A stretch of DNA of 64,000 nucleotides from Heterohyrax brucei (Eukaryota > Chordata > Mammalia > Hyracoidea > Procaviidae). The notes under the pieces were generated by a model. The model saw only the letters and a list, made by a program, of their open reading frames with translations, did not search any database and was not told the origin of the DNA. Each line of letters begins with the position of its first letter. Position 1 is the stretch's first letter. The translations under genes were made by a program, and so were the position numbers. The stretch spans positions 56,046,333 through 56,110,332 of the forward strand of contig CM053141.1 of assembly GCA_028571685.1 (NCBI GenBank), read 5' to 3'. Of the stretch, positions 1 through 11,402 are shown one piece after another.

Positions 1-245
1 TATGCCCATTCTTGCCTGGCAGCAGAGTCTGTCTGCTCCTTATAGTCACAAACTTATGAGGGATAGAAGTACCATACCTTCTACATTTGTTTGTCAACTG
101 CATCTCCCTCCTAACCCTTCCCCACCCCCAGCCATAGTTTACTAAGCACTACTACGCTATTTTTTTACATATTGTTGTAAAAAGTTAGCATAGCACCATT
201 TAGGAAAATACCTTGAGAGGGGAGGGTGTTGTTTGCAAACAAACA

Positions 246-392
246 TAAAAAGCTATTGCTCAAGTTGCTTCTGACTCATTGCAACATGCTAAGACAGAGT
301 AAACCGTCCCATAGAGTTTCCAAGGAGTATCTGGTGGATTTAAATTGTGGATCTTCTGGTTAATAGCCAGTTGTAGCTCTTAACAACTATTT
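246..392 (-). mobile_element. AfroSINE, type A, antisense
   Basis: Reading leftward it has the tail (ctgactcattgcaac), the middle (cgtcccatagagtttccaag), the B-box region (ggtggatttaaattgtgg) and the tRNA-like head (agctcttaacaact). The AfroSINE is a tRNA-related, pol III-type non-coding retroposon restricted to Afrotheria. This copy is diverged and has lost the last part of its head. Confidence 0.8.
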
Positions 393-547
393 GTATATAA
401 ATACGGTAGTAACAAGCTGTTGACTTCAAATAGCTTTAAATTACTGACAAAAGAGAAAATAAACATCAGCAAAATCCTATTCGGCTATTCGCCTACTGAA
501 GAGTACAAAGGTAAGCCTGTCCTCTTTAGTGATATCTGCCATGCATC

Positions 548-762
548 AAGGAGTCCTCGGGTGCTACCGTGAAGACACTCAGCTACAACAAAAGGGCTGG
601 AGGTTTGAGTCCACCCAGACGCACCTCCAAGGAAAGTCCTGATGATCTGCTTCTCCGAAACCAGTCACTGAAAACCTATGGAGCACAGTCCTACTCTGAC
701 ACACATGAGGTTGCCATGAATTGGAAGTGACTTGAATGCAACTGGGTTGGACACCGCACCTC
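548..762 (+). mobile_element. AfroSINE, type C, sense
   Basis: The head starts ggagtcctcgggtgctac. A B-box-like ggtttgagtccaccc follows, then the longer insert with tccaaggaaagtcctgatga and cttctccgaaaccagtc, then agcacagtcctactctgac and the tail catgaattggaagtgac. The insert resembles part of the RTE 5' leader seen near 32.2 kb and 35.2 kb. Near full length. Confidence 0.85.
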
Positions 763-984
763 ATTCTTCTTGTTTTAATCTAGTCAGTGGAGAATACCAA
801 GAAAGCAGCTGGAAAGCAACATTCACAACCACAGTGTCTGAGACAGTGCCCAGCAGAGAGTAAGCTCTCGGTAACAGGTTGTTGAGACAAAGCCTAGGAA
901 ACGTGGCTGCATGTTTCCTGGATCCCAGGAAATCAGAGGGTGTGAAAAATGAGCCAACAATAAAACAGAAACAAACAAAAAAAA

Positions 985-1127
985 GAAACCCACTACTGTT
1001 GAGTCAATTCTGACTCACAGCGACCCCTACATGTCAGAGCAGAACTGCCCCATAGTTTCGTGCCTGGCGGATTCGAACTGCTGACCTTTTGACTAGCACA
1101 CATAGCACTTAACTGCTACACCACCAG
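985..1127 (-). mobile_element. AfroSINE, type A, antisense
   Basis: Tail ctgactcacagcgacccc, body gcagaactgccccatag, B-box region gcggattcgaactgctgacc and head gcacttaactgctacaccac are all visible. The B box (gattcgaactg, antisense) is among the better preserved in the window. A short A-rich run precedes it at 961-984. Confidence 0.9.
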
Positions 1128-1146
1128 TCAACAATAAAAAAAAAAA

Positions 1147-1301
1147 AATCCACTACCGTCGAGTCAGGTTCAATGCGTAGTAACTCTAGAGGTTAGAACA
1201 GAACTGCCCCATAGAGAATCCAAGGAGCACCTGGTGGATTTGAACTGCTGACTTTTCAGTTAGCAGACTAGCACTTAACCCACTACACCACCAGGGTTTC
1301 C
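1147..1301 (-). mobile_element. AfroSINE, type A, antisense
   Basis: Begins in an A-run and reads ccactaccgtcgagtcagg, cagaactgccccatagagaa, ggtggatttgaactgctgac and ccactacaccaccagggttt. It follows the previous copy in the same orientation after only about 20 bases. Confidence 0.9.
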
Positions 1302-1587
1302 CCAGTGAACCCTAGGGCTAATTTATTCATTCTTCCCAGTCATATTCCCCAAAAGCAAACAACAACAACAACAAATCCCAGACAGCTCAGAAATTAACAA
1401 TAATAACTGAAAGGGGTGAGGTGGGGGAGCAGAGAGGAAAACATAAGAAATCTTTCATAAAAGAGTTAGTCTCAGTAAAGACATGTATATACGGACTCTT
1501 AAATAAAACAGTAACTCTTAACAAACATAAACATCTTCATGTCACGCCTCTTTTCTTAGATGTAATTATTGTTACTTTTTTTAAAAA

Positions 1588-1729
1588 ATAGCCGTGGAGT
1601 CACTTCCAACTCATAGCAACCCTAAAAGACAGAAAGAATTGCCCCATAGGATTTCCAAGGAGCATGTGGTCTATCCACATATAGCCTTCTGGTCAGGAGC
1701 CATAGCTCTTAACCACTACTCTACCAGCT
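1588..1729 (-). mobile_element. AfroSINE, type A, antisense
   Basis: Tail gtcacttccaactcatagca, body attgccccataggatttcca and head ccatagctcttaaccactac are recognisable. The B-box region is badly eroded, and the open frame crossing it is a by-product of the repeat. Confidence 0.85.
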
Positions 1730-1799
1730 ACCATCTAATTTACGATTACACTAGTTTTAGGGCTTCATGTGTTTTTATGCATTTGTGCTCAACAGCTTT

Positions 1800-1956
1800 A
1801 TGCTGTAGATATGATTTTATCCAATTCAGTTTAGCAGTACTCACAGAGTGGCTAAACAGTTTGCCCAAGGTTGCACAAGTAGAAAGTGGCAAAACCGAGT
1901 TTTAAAAGAGATCTGCATTATTCTAAAACCCATTATGCATAACTACTATACCATAG
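1800..1956 (-). repeat. MIR-like SINE remnant, antisense
   Basis: Contains the antisense MIR core pattern ctaaacagtttgcccaaggt, then gcacaagtagaaagtggc and a degenerate tRNA-derived head ending near catagt. MIRs are old, mammal-wide tRNA-derived SINEs mobilised by L2. Confidence 0.6.
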
Positions 1957-2039
1957 TCTGGCCCAGACTATCAGAGTAGTGGGGGCAATTGCAAAGAGTT
2001 GAATCAACTTGACCAGCTTTGCTATTTGCTAAAAAAATA

Positions 2040-2225
2040 GTCACCACTGTGTTATTTCTGACTCATGGCGACTCCATGCACATCAGAGCAGAACTGTACT
2101 TCAGAGTTTCCAAGGGTGGACTTTTCAGCAGTAGACTGCCCAGCCTTTCTTCCAAGTGGCCCTGGGTAGGCCTGAATCTCTGTTAGCAGCCAAGCACCTT
2201 AGCCATTCCCACTACTCTGGGACTC
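2040..2225 (-). mobile_element. AfroSINE, type D, antisense
   Basis: After tail ctgactcatggcgactcc and body gcagaactgtacttcagagt comes the type D insert (ggacttttcagcagtagact, then cctttcttccaagtgg), followed by the head ttagcagccaagcacc. The copies at 46.2, 47.8 and 62.4 kb share this insert. Confidence 0.85.
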
Positions 2226-2227
2226 CT

Positions 2228-2382
2228 TGTTGCTTTCTACCTGTATGGTAGTGAGGAAATCTTAGCGCTCTCATCTGAAAAAAATACTTATCCTTCAGGA
2301 TAGTTGTAAGTATTAGAAACAATCTTTCTAAAAGCATTGGGTAGCTGCTATTGGTGATGTTGTTACTATCATTATTATTGTC
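2228..2382 (+). repeat. MIR-like SINE 3' portion, sense
   Basis: The pattern ctctcatctgaaaaaaatac, ggatagttgtaagtatt and a 3' end rich in attattattg matches the MIR core and tail (the family's 'cctcatctgtaaaatgggga ... ttgtgaggatta'). Strongly diverged. Confidence 0.5.
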
Positions 2383-3128
2383 AGAAATACAGCATTTTGA
2401 GATACGTTAGAAATATACATGAGAGGTTGACTGTCTCATGTGTCCCATTCCTCGACACACTGCATTTGAGTGTCACCTCAGAACGAGAGCCACCTTCACA
2501 GGGAAGGCCCTTCTGCTGGGGCTGGATAGACAGAAACCGGAGGCTACAATCTCCTGCTTCTGGCCCAGCACTGAATTTCCACCACCCTCTGCTACCTCTC
2601 ATTTGTTCTGCTTTAGAAGGACCAAACTAACCCTAAATGCTGCTAACCAAATAAGGAAACAAATCGTTTCTCCTTTGCAGGGAACCATAAAATAGGAATG
2701 CAGCTAAGACACGCATTTGGAAAAAAAAATCAACAGAAAACACTCAATACTCTGGGTACAATTCCCTCAAAGGCACACAGACCTGACAGAACTTAACAAA
2801 CAAGCAAAAACACCAAAAAACAAAAACACCCACTGGCAGCTGAACCCCGCCAAGAGCTCTCTGTCCCCAGAGCCTCTGCGTCAACGGCTTTCACTTGTTG
2901 CATGCTGCTCAGTTACAAAATGGGCCTTCCACTTACAAGCAGATGTCCCAAGTGCCAAACTAACTGTCCACAGACACAGACACAGACATGGATACAGACA
3001 CAGGGTTAAAAAAATGTCTTAGTTTTTATCACATTTGCATTTCTTTTCTAGGAATATTCTCGTACCATTAAACAACCAATATTAAAACATTCCCATGGAA
3101 GTGTAAAATAAGGGTTAAAATGTCAATA
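2383..3128. other. No gene seen; unique-looking sequence
   Basis: Short open frames of 73-101 codons on both strands overlap each other and none resembles a known protein. The only structured part is the short cacaga-type repeat at 2970-3003. Confidence 0.5.
2970..3003. repeat. Short imperfect (CACAGA)n tract
   Basis: Five or so repeats of cagaca/cagaga-type hexamers with one interruption (catggata). Ordinary microsatellite. Confidence 0.7.
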
Positions 3129-4015
3129 CAAGAAGTCTCCACTTATCCCTGTTTTCACTTTCTTTGGTTTCAGTTACCCGATGTCAACCGTGGGTAACTG
3201 AAAATACTACACAGAAAATTCTTGACATAAGTAATTCATAAGTTTTAAATTGCACGCTGTTCAGAGTAACGTGATGAAATCTGAAGCAAGCCTTCTCTGT
3301 CCTTCCTGGGACGTGAATCGTCCCTTTGCAAAAGGCATCCACACAGTACACGCCATCTGCCTGTTAGTCACCTAGTACAGTCTGTTATCAGATCAATGTC
3401 TTGGTATGACAGTACTTGTGTCAAAGTAGCCCTTGTTTTACTTAATGATGGTCCCAAAGTGCAAGACTAGAGATGTTGCGAATTTGGATATGCCAAAGAC
3501 AAGCCTTAAGGTGCCTCCTTTAAGAGAAAATGTGCATGTTCCCAATTAAGAAAAAAAAAATAAAATAAAAAGCTATCTGAGTTTGCTAAAATCATATTCA
3601 CATTACATTTATTACAGTATATTGTTACAATATGGCTGGCTATTGTTACAATTAATCTAGCTTCATATTAGTTATTATTACTAATCTCTTATTATGACTA
3701 ATTCATAAATTAAACTTTATCACAGGTATGTAAGCATGGGGAAAAAAGTCTACACAGGGTTTGGGGAAGCCACAGTGGTGCAGTGGTTTAAGTGCTAAGT
3801 ATGCTAATCAAAAGGTCAGCAGTTTGAATCCACTAGGTGCTCCTTGGAAACTCTATGGGGCAGTTCTAGTCTGTCCTATAAGGTCACTATGAGTTGGAAT
3901 CAACTCGATGGCAGTGGGTTTGGTTTTTCACAGGGTTTCAGTACTATCTGCACTTTCAGGTATTGACTTGGGGGTCTTGGAATCTAATCCCTTGTGGTTA
4001 ATGGGTGGGCTACTG
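3129..4015 (+). mobile_element. Tigger-family (pogo-type) DNA transposon, internally deleted
   Basis: The left end (caagaagtctccacttatcc) and right end (ctaatcccttgtggtt ... gggctactg) match the inverted termini of Tigger elements. A TA dinucleotide flanks both sides (3127-3128 and 4016-4017), as expected for Tc1/mariner-class insertion. From about 3450 the sequence resembles the start of a Tigger transposase (atggtcccaaagtgcaag, ttggatatgccaaag), but the frame breaks and most of the coding region is missing, so the copy is inactive. The right part (aaattaaactttatcacagg) matches the usual 3' region. An AfroSINE splits it at 3763-3928. The exact Tigger subfamily is not resolved. Confidence 0.85.
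3763..3928 (+). mobile_element. AfroSINE, type A, inserted in the Tigger element
   Basis: Complete type A copy: ggggaagccacagtggtgca, gctaatcaaaaggtcagc, cagtttgaatccactagg, ctccttggaaactctatggg, tcactatgagttggaatc, then ggcagtgggtttgg. A 10-bp direct repeat, cacagggttt, flanks it at 3753-3762 and 3929-3938. That is the expected target-site duplication. Confidence 0.95.
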
Positions 4016-4115
4016 TAACATGCAGAAGGATTTGCCAGGTCTGCGTAATTAATTAAGGGTAGCAATGGAATGGCACGAAGAGCACAATTAATCTTTTGGG
4101 ACTTTGTTGCCCCTA

Positions 4116-4516
4116 AGAATAAGGAAGACAGAAGAAGAACTGACACCTCAGAATTGTGTTGTTGTTGGAGAAGAATACTGAATATACCACAGATTGCCAG
4201 AAGAACAAACAGATCTGTTCTGCAAGAAGTATAACCACAGTGTACCTTGGAAGCAAGGATGGCAAGACTGCAGCTTACATACTTTGGACATGTTGTCAGG
4301 AAGGATCAGTCCCTGGAGAAGGACATCAGGCATGGTAGCGTGGAGGGTCAGCGAAAGAGAGGAAGACCCTCAATGACATGGATAGACACTGGCCGCAACA
4401 AAGGGCTTAAGCATAAAAACGACTGTGGGCATGGCGCAAGACCAGAGAGTGTTTTGTTCTCTTATTTATAGGGTCGCTACAAGTTGGAACTGACTTGATG
4501 GCACCTAACAACAACA
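4116..4516 (+). mobile_element. RTE (BovB-like) LINE 3' end
   Basis: Covers the last part of the RTE open frame and the 3' tail. In one frame the decayed translation contains FGHVVRKDQSLEKDI and RKRGRP, motifs conserved in BovB/RTE C-terminal regions. The tail reads cgctacaagttggaactgac, then ggcacctaacaacaaca. Several frame breaks. It starts about 100 bases after the Tigger element. Confidence 0.9.
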
Positions 4517-6182
4517 GAAACAGTCCAAGGAGTTCACAACCAGCACAAGAGGAGTATCATTGCCACTCTGGAATAAACAGTTTCAGGGTGACTTGTATCA
4601 AGTTCAGATAGGTGTTCCTAGTCATTCTCATGAGAGTAAAATACGAATGTTTATTATCAGAGAGACAGCCATAGTGCTAAAATGCTGAAACAATTTTCTC
4701 TTGATCCACAGGATTGTTAAAATAAACACCCTCAAAGGGTACAATACTCAGAATTTAGAAAAGCCCGCAAACATGTAAAATATTTGATTTTGCTCTCATT
4801 TAAACGTATCTTTCAATCTAATTTTTTGTTGCTGCCACAAAAGGCGGTTTATTTGTATTTATCAGTGGTTAATACATAATGCTAAACAAAAATAAAATAT
4901 CACAATTTGACACTGGGCTTATAATATCTGTGTCAGCAAGAACACTTGGTGTGCATTTAAACTACATACTTTAAGGGGACTACCACCAGCCCTCCAACAT
5001 ACGTAGGGATGGGTAAACACTTTGACATTTTGTACAAAGAATTAGGAAATTGAATATTTCCAAAACAGCTTGCACACATTTTCCTACTGATATCTTTCTT
5101 ATTCTGCAGACATCAATGTGCCTTCCTAGATATTTGACCTATTCTCTTTATCAGACTGTTTAAACATTTCAAAACAAACCAAAAAAACTGCTTTTTGGTG
5201 GTTTTAGTACTGGTCTCTTTACTCTCTGGCCACATCAGCCTCAATTTACAGTTTCTATGATTACAGTGAATAAAGGTAGATGACTTAGGATGATCTCTCT
5301 ATAGTTATATAAATCTTTTCCACTTTTCCCACACAGATGTCTCATCATCATAAAATTACATTAAAATTCTTTAAGGTAGATATCCTCAAACTCATTTACT
5401 GTGAAGACTTATACTCAAATGGTATCTTGGTTGCATTGCTTCTGGAAAATACTTCCCTCAGCTACCCAAATTAAGAATATTTCGAGTATCATTAACTGGA
5501 GCTCCAAATGCATACACTGTCACGGCAAATAAAAAGGCAATTGTTATTGTTCTTCAAACACCTTTACCTTTCCTTTCACTTAGCAAACTAGCTTTCTAAT
5601 AACTTTCTTTATGAAAGTATTACCTATCTTCTGTATCTTCCCATAGTCTTACATTTCATGCTTACATTTCAGTTTCTGTGTTAATGACCCTACAGTTTGT
5701 TACTTATGACATTAAAGTTCTACCTTTTAAATTTCGCTCTTGGGTAAGGTTGCCTTCCTTTCTTGGGTTTCTTTCCCTGGGTTAAGTTATACTGTTTGAA
5801 TTACTGAGCATATTTACCTTTTAAACTTTAAAATGAATACTTAGTCTTGGCAATTTTTTTAGAGTTATATAGAAAATAATCTGCTTCAAAGTCATACAAT
5901 GGATCACACAGAAACATTTGCTCCCTCCAAACAGCCTGTCTTCTGGTCATTAAACAAAGACAAAATGAGTTCATCAGATTAATATATTATCTGGACCTAA
6001 ACTTTCCTAAAGTATCCTAGAACTTAGATTCCTGCTCTCGTAAGGTTTTAAGTAAAATAATTAATCCCATTTTTTTTTCTTAAGAGGATCCGGATGCATT
6101 AACTGTGCTGTGGATGTTTATTAGGAGGTCCATCTTTTAGACCCCTCAATTGACTTTCTGAAATACATACTGGCTATGTTGC
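4517..6182. other. No gene or recognisable repeat; AT-rich
   Basis: About 1.7 kb of AT-rich sequence with no open frame above 60 codons and no repeat landmarks I recognise. Confidence 0.5.
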
Positions 6183-6350
6183 TCTATGGAAACCATGGTC
6201 ACGGAGTAGTTAAGAGCTATAGCTGCTAATCAAAAGATTGGCAGTTCAAGTACACCAGTGGCATCTTAGAAACTCTATAGTTCTACTCTGTCCTATAGAG
6301 TCACTATGAGTTAGAATTGACTCACTGGCAGCAAGTTTAGTTTGGTTTTT
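6183..6350 (+). mobile_element. AfroSINE, type A, sense
   Basis: Has atggaaaccatggtcacgg, agctgctaatcaaaagattg, cagttcaagtacaccag, ttctactctgtcctatagag and tcactatgagttagaattga. About ten bases of the cttggaaa...ggggcag section are missing. Confidence 0.9.
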
Positions 6351-6355
6351 TGAAT

Positions 6356-6519
6356 ATGCTCTATGGAAACTCTGGTTAAGTACATGTGCTAACCAAAAAG
6401 GTGGGCAGTTCAAATCCACAAGGCGCTCCTTGGAAACTCTATGGGGCAGTTCCATTCTGTCTTTTAGGGTCACTATGAGTCAGAATTGACGCAATGGCAA
6501 CCAGTTTGGGTTTTTTTTT
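6356..6519 (+). mobile_element. AfroSINE, type A, sense
   Basis: Follows the previous copy after about five bases. Landmarks gctaaccaaaaaggtgggca, caaatccacaaggcgctcct, actctatggggcagttcc and cagaattgacgcaatgg, ending in a T-run. Confidence 0.9.
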
Positions 6520-6534
6520 CGGTATATGCTCCAT

Positions 6535-6662
6535 CCTATAGTGACGTTATAGGACAGAGAAAATAATTGCCCCAGAGGGTATCCAAGGAGTGGCTGGTGG
6601 ATTTGAATTTCTGACCTTTGGTTAGCAGTTGAATTCTTAACCACCATACCAGCAGTTCTCCA
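6535..6662 (-). mobile_element. AfroSINE, type A, antisense, tail-truncated
   Basis: Begins within the body (cctatagtgacgttatagga), then aattgccccagagggtatcc, gctggtggatttgaatttct and gttgaattcttaaccacc. The tail section is missing or degraded. Confidence 0.85.
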
Positions 6663-6675
6663 ATCCATTCTGTAA

Positions 6676-6862
6676 AAAAAACACAAAAACACAAACCTGT
6701 TGCCATTGAGTTGATGCCAACTCATAGTGACCACGTAGGACAGAGTAGAACTGTCCCACAGAATTTCCTAGGAGTGCCTGGTGGATTCAAACAAACTTTT
6801 TTCCCCCTCAAACTGCTCATGTTTTGGTTAGGAGCTGTAGCACTACTCCACTAAGGTGCTAC
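6676..6862 (-). mobile_element. AfroSINE, type A, antisense, with small insertion
   Basis: Reads cctgttgccattgagttgat, ctcatagtgaccacgtagga, gtagaactgtcccacagaat and gtgcctggtggattcaaac. A short T/C-rich insertion then splits the B-box region before ggttaggagctgtagcac. Confidence 0.85.
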
Positions 6863-8130
6863 ATTGCCAAAGGATTGCAGGGCAGATGTGCACTTTCTTT
6901 TTAATTTGTTGAAAGAAAAATTATAACCTTTGGGCAATTTAATAAAATCAAACTTTGAAAGAAATCAAGAATAGGAAGCAAATTTTCAAAAATGGCTAAG
7001 AAAAAACTAGGTACTTGGATGGAAGTTACATAAATATGTTGAAAGAATTTTTCCTCAATATGAAATAAAGTCAATAGGAATTCACTCCTTATACATGTTC
7101 TAAGATGACCTTAGATACCCATAGATTATTTCCAAAATTTTATGCACAGAGAAGTTAGGCAGCATGCTTCTACATTTAACAGGGAACAATCATGGACTTA
7201 AAATGGAAAGACAGATGCATATTTCACTTATGCCCATAACTTCCCAAAATTTTGTATTTAAAATGAAAAACAGAAAAACATTTACGTACGTCTCAAAATT
7301 TCTTTGTAGTTTTATTGTTCTGTAAAAACAGTTTCACCACTGTAAAGAGTTTCATCAAAAATTGTACTATGTCAGAATTTTACAAGAAAAAAAGTTTACT
7401 ACATTTCTCATTATAGTTTACCAATTAATTACCAAGTTTAGCCAATGAAACTGCTCTTTTGAACTGCCTGTGAGATGAATACTTTAGTACTTAGTTTCAT
7501 AACAGTGTGTGGCTTTGAGAGATTTTTACCTTACACAATGTCAATGTTTATTTCACCATGCTATTTATTTGTTAAACCAAAGCATCAGGGTTCCCTTTCT
7601 TCTTTTCCTTTCCCTTTACTTCTATGGGACTTTTTAAAAAGAAAATATTTAAAATATGAAGAAATTCAACATTACATATCATTAAGCCGTGGCCACATTT
7701 GCAATAAAATGTATCCGCAATCCTTTAAGGACTGTGTATTCAGAAATACATGAAAACTTGCTGTTCTTCAAGAAGAACATAATGGAACAGATAATGAATA
7801 CCTTTCCACATCTGAGGCACATTTTTCTTTTTACAGGAGGTCAGGTAAGTTCAAACAAAAAATCCCACAGAATGGGTCTGTCATTAAAAATAAACGAAAC
7901 AAAGATTATTGGCTTTAAATTGTTTTCTCATGAGTCAAAAAAGTTTTGCAGGGGGTTTAACCAAATACATGAAGATGAGTAATGCTTGCTTCTGGTTTTA
8001 CCAAAGACAAATCTTTTCAGAAACTACAGACTCCAGTTGCTCTGGTAGAATGAATCTCTGTCTGGCTAGTTCTCCATAATAGGAACCCTCCGAATATTTG
8101 CCAGTCCATTTCACATCTGAAGTTACTTTA
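6863..8130. other. No gene or recognisable repeat; AT-rich
   Basis: Two overlapping open frames at 7475-7753 and 7689-7982 (92 and 97 codons) have no recognisable motif and AT-driven composition. I regard both as chance frames. Confidence 0.5.
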
Positions 8131-8290
8131 TTTTGGTGAAAACACACACAGCAGAATGTACACTCATCAGCTTATACATCTACAATTCAATTAACAATAG
8201 TTATATGCTTCACATTGTGTATCATTCTTGCTATTTCTACTGACCTAGGTATACTCTTCGCTATCCTTCTTGCATCTGAACTTTTAACTA
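8131..8290 (-). mobile_element. Afrotherian LINE 3' end fragment, antisense
   Basis: Starts ttggtgaaaacacacacagc and continues with tacatctacaattcaatta and cacattgtgtatcattcttg. The same series of blocks recurs at 10.8 kb and, better preserved, at 60.2 kb. Sense copies end in a poly(A)-like tail, pointing to an L1-type element. Boundaries are uncertain. Confidence 0.5.
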
Positions 8291-8833
8291 ACAGCAAGGT
8301 GTTCACAGGGGCATAAGTTACATATTTGGTGGTTCCTCTTGATTTGTCTCTTCCTCTCTTTCCCATGAGTTGGATTTTACTTGAAGTCAACTACATAACA
8401 ACATTTGCATACTTTCCTTCCACCTGGTGGATGGCCCACCCTTTTTCTCCAGCATCTGCCTTTTGGTGCTGAACTGTGCCTGGCAATGAACACAAGAAAC
8501 TGTAAATCTATGGTTCACAGAATGTCTGAGCTCTAACATACAGAGTGGTATTACAGATAACCATGTTCAACACTTCCCGATAACAGAATGCAACAGATAG
8601 ACAAATAATGATTTATGTTATAGTACATCAGACCTGGACACTCTGAGAAGTGGAAACTAAGTATGGGGAGAAGAGGAGGTTTTGTGAAGGTATATAAAAA
8701 TGTGCAGAGGGGTTGGGGTATGGTAAGTGATTAAGGCAGGTGGAGTCTTTTAGGGAGCTGAAAGGTGAGCTTTGGCCAAAGGGTATACGTACACTCAGAA
8801 ATGTATTTTAACACAAAAAGATTACTTATGCAA

Positions 8834-9248
8834 TGTTATGGACTGAACTGTGCCTCCAGAAATACATGTTGTAAATCCTCACCCCTATACCTGTGGATGT
8901 AATCCCAGTTGGGAATGGGATTTCCTTGGTTATATTATGAGGTCCCATCAGCGTAGGGTGTTTGAAACCTAACCACTTTTGAGGTATAAAAGAACAGACT
9001 GGGCACAGAAGCAAGAAAGCACAAATGGGGGAAAGATGGACATCATGAGGAAATAACCAATGAACTGAGCAATGCCAGGCCAGAGAAGCTGACACAAGGC
9101 TTTTCCTCCTGAGAGGACAGAGAACCTTCCCTTATAGACCGTGTCTTGACTCAAACTTCCAGTCTCCTAAACTGTGATAAAATAGACTTTTCTTTAAAGC
9201 CCGCCACTTATGGAATTTTTGTTACAGCAGTACAAGACAACTAAGACA
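8834..9248 (+). mobile_element. MaLR-type solo LTR, sense
   Basis: Starts tgttatggactgaactgtgc and ends with tttttgttacagcagtacaa then actaagaca, the 5' and 3' signatures of ERVL-MaLR (MLT1/MST-like) LTRs. A TATA-like box (tataaaag) lies at 8985-8992. Near the 3' end, ctcctaaactgtgataaaat corresponds to the usual polyadenylation region. No internal retroviral sequence lies next to it. Related antisense LTRs lie at 10.0, 12.5 and 55.5 kb. Confidence 0.75.
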
Positions 9249-9918
9249 CACAGCATTTTAAAAATATCAACAAAATTTATAAATTCTCCAGAGTATATGT
9301 GGCTTGAGAAAAGTATGTTGCAGAAAGGTACTCAACACAAAATAATACACCCTAACTTCAAAACAGGGTGGGAAGGAAGTGGATGGGATCAAGCACAGTT
9401 ACTTACAAAGTCTCTAAAAAACAAATGAGATCTGAAATAAATATGGCAAAATGTCGACATTTATGAAGACTCTCCAGAACCTGTTATGATACTTTAAGTC
9501 TGAATTACATATTTTATAATCTAAAGATAGAGAAAAAATATGTTTGCAGTATTTGAAACTAAGGAAAGGAAATAGATAAAAGTGATTCTTGAGTTTGTGC
9601 CAAGGCGAGAAGGCGATGAATGGGCTTCTCCTGCTTCTTTAGCTTCCCCCTTTTCTGGAACATGACTGTGGTAGTGATTAGTGCTACTCACAGGGATGTC
9701 TGCATCTCTGCCTTCTGGGTACCTGGCAGGAGGGCACTTGCCGGCTCCCTCGGGTTAGGTTGGGGCCAGGTACTTGATATGGGGCAATGAATTGTGAGTG
9801 GACGGAATGAGAGTAGTTAATTGCCAGGGTAAGATGCCAGCCCCTAGTCCAGCTTTCTTTCCCTCTCTCACTACAAATGGTAATAGTCAGGATGGTGTTT
9901 GATCCCTCAGCCTGCACG
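9249..9918. other. No gene; possible old unclassified repeat
   Basis: The stretch 9600-9900 is relatively GC-rich (ttctgggtacctggcagg, ggggcaatgaattgtgag) and looks like an eroded dispersed repeat, but I cannot name it. No convincing coding frame. Confidence 0.35.
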
Positions 9919-9966
9919 TTGTTAGGTGCTGTCCATACAGCCCTCAACTCAAGGCAATCCCATGCA
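9919..9966 (-). mobile_element. RTE or SINE tail fragment, antisense
   Basis: gttgttaggtgctgtccata followed by atcccatgcacaat resembles the reverse complement of the RTE 3' terminus (family pattern 'gttgttaggtgccgtcgag'). Too short to separate RTE from a SINE. Confidence 0.45.
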
Positions 9967-10007
9967 CAATGTAGGGTTTTTATTGGGTAATTTTCAAAAG
10001 TAGATGG

Positions 10008-10502
10008 TCTTAGTCATCTTGGGCTACTAAAACAGAAATTTCACAAGTGAATAGCATCAACAAAGATAAGTTTAGTTTCTCATAGTCCAGTAGTTGAGAA
10101 GTCTGACATCAGAAGTAGGCTTCCTCTGTCAACTCTGGAGGAAGGTACATGTCATCAGTCTTCCCACAGTCTGGCAGCACCTCAGCGCAGGAACTTCAGG
10201 TCCAAGGACATACTGCTTCCAGTGCTGCTCTCTTGGTGCTACAAGGTCCCCCATCTCTGTGCTCTTCCTTTTCCTTTTTATCTTTCATGAGATAAAAGGT
10301 GGTATAGGCTACACCCTAGGGGAACTCTTAGTACACTGCATCAGGGATGTGACTTTAGTAAGGGTGTTACAGTCTCAGCCTAATCCTCTGTAACATAAGA
10401 TTACAATCACAAAGTGAAGGATGGCTACACAATACTTGGAATCAGGGCCCAGCCAAACTGATAACACACATATTTGGAGGGACTTGGTTAAATTTATGAC
10501 AC
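10008..10502 (-). mobile_element. MaLR-type solo LTR, antisense
   Basis: Begins gtcttagtcatcttgggcta then aaaacagaaatttc, the reverse complement of a MaLR 3' end. It continues with tcaactctggaggaaggta, gcgcaggaacttcaggtcca and cttccttttcctttttatct, and closes at aaatttatgacac. This internal series is shared with 12.5 kb and 55.5 kb, so the three belong to one subfamily. Confidence 0.75.
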
Positions 10503-10799
10503 AGATCACCAGACCCCACTGAAACCTATTCAGCATCACAACACACAAGCCTCCTCTGGAGCATGAGATGCATTGCTTTAGAATCAAACCCAGGTCTCCA
10601 GCATGTAAGGCAAAAATTCTACCACTGAAGCACCACTATGTCTTCTTTTATGTAACTAGAAAAGAACAAAAGGTCTCTCCTATTGGTCTGTGATGAAAGG
10701 TAGTATGAGCAAGAAGAAAACTTCCATTATTTTATTAAATTTTGAGGTGTTTATGACTACAGCACATCCTAGCCTACTTAGAAACATTTATTTTGTGTG

Positions 10800-10965
10800 G
10801 TTGAGAGTATATAAAACAAACTGTCAACAATTCGACAGTTTCTACATGTAAAATTCAGTAACATCAGTTTCATTCTTTGAGCTGTGCAACCTTTCTCACC
10901 CTCCTTTTCTGGGTTGTTCCTCTTCTACTAACACAGACTTATTGCCCTCTATGGTAGAATGGAGG
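10800..10965 (-). mobile_element. Afrotherian LINE 3' end fragment, antisense
   Basis: Contains caattcgacagtttctacat, cagtaacatcagtttcatt, gctgtgcaacctttctcacc and gttgttcctcttctactaac, the same ordered blocks as the 8.1 kb fragment but extending further. Confidence 0.5.
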
Positions 10966-11213
10966 GTAGATAAGAGAGAATTAAACAAAAAATTGTGACA
11001 AGCCATTATTCCAGCATGTTTATAACCTAAATGGACAGTCCACTAGATTAGGGTAAAGACTGATGATGCTATAAAGAAAATATAACTTTACTAGGGAAAA
11101 AAAGGGACACAGCAAGGCAGAATATGTAGGTGGTATACATTAGTAGATTTGATCACAGGAATATGAGGTTTTTTTCTCATGGCTTCTGTTTAACAGGAGG
11201 TAAAAATCACTGC

Positions 11214-11390
11214 GAGGACTTCTGGTGGCACAGTGGTTAAAGCACTCAGTCGCTCAAACGTACCAGCCAATCAGCAGAAGAAAGATCTGGCAATCTGCTC
11301 CTGTAAAGATTTTAGCCTTGGAATCCCTACAGGCAGTTGTACTCTGTCTCATAGGGTTGCTATGAATCGGGATCAACTCAGTGGCGATGG
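11214..11390 (+). mobile_element. AfroSINE, type B, sense
   Basis: Reads cttctggtggcacagtggtt, gaagaaagatctggcaatct, gctcctgtaaagattttagc, cttggaatccctac and tatgaatcgggatcaactca. The box A sequence tggcacagtgg is intact, but the B-box region is degraded. Confidence 0.9.
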
Positions 11391-11402
11391 GTAAGGCCAT
11401 TG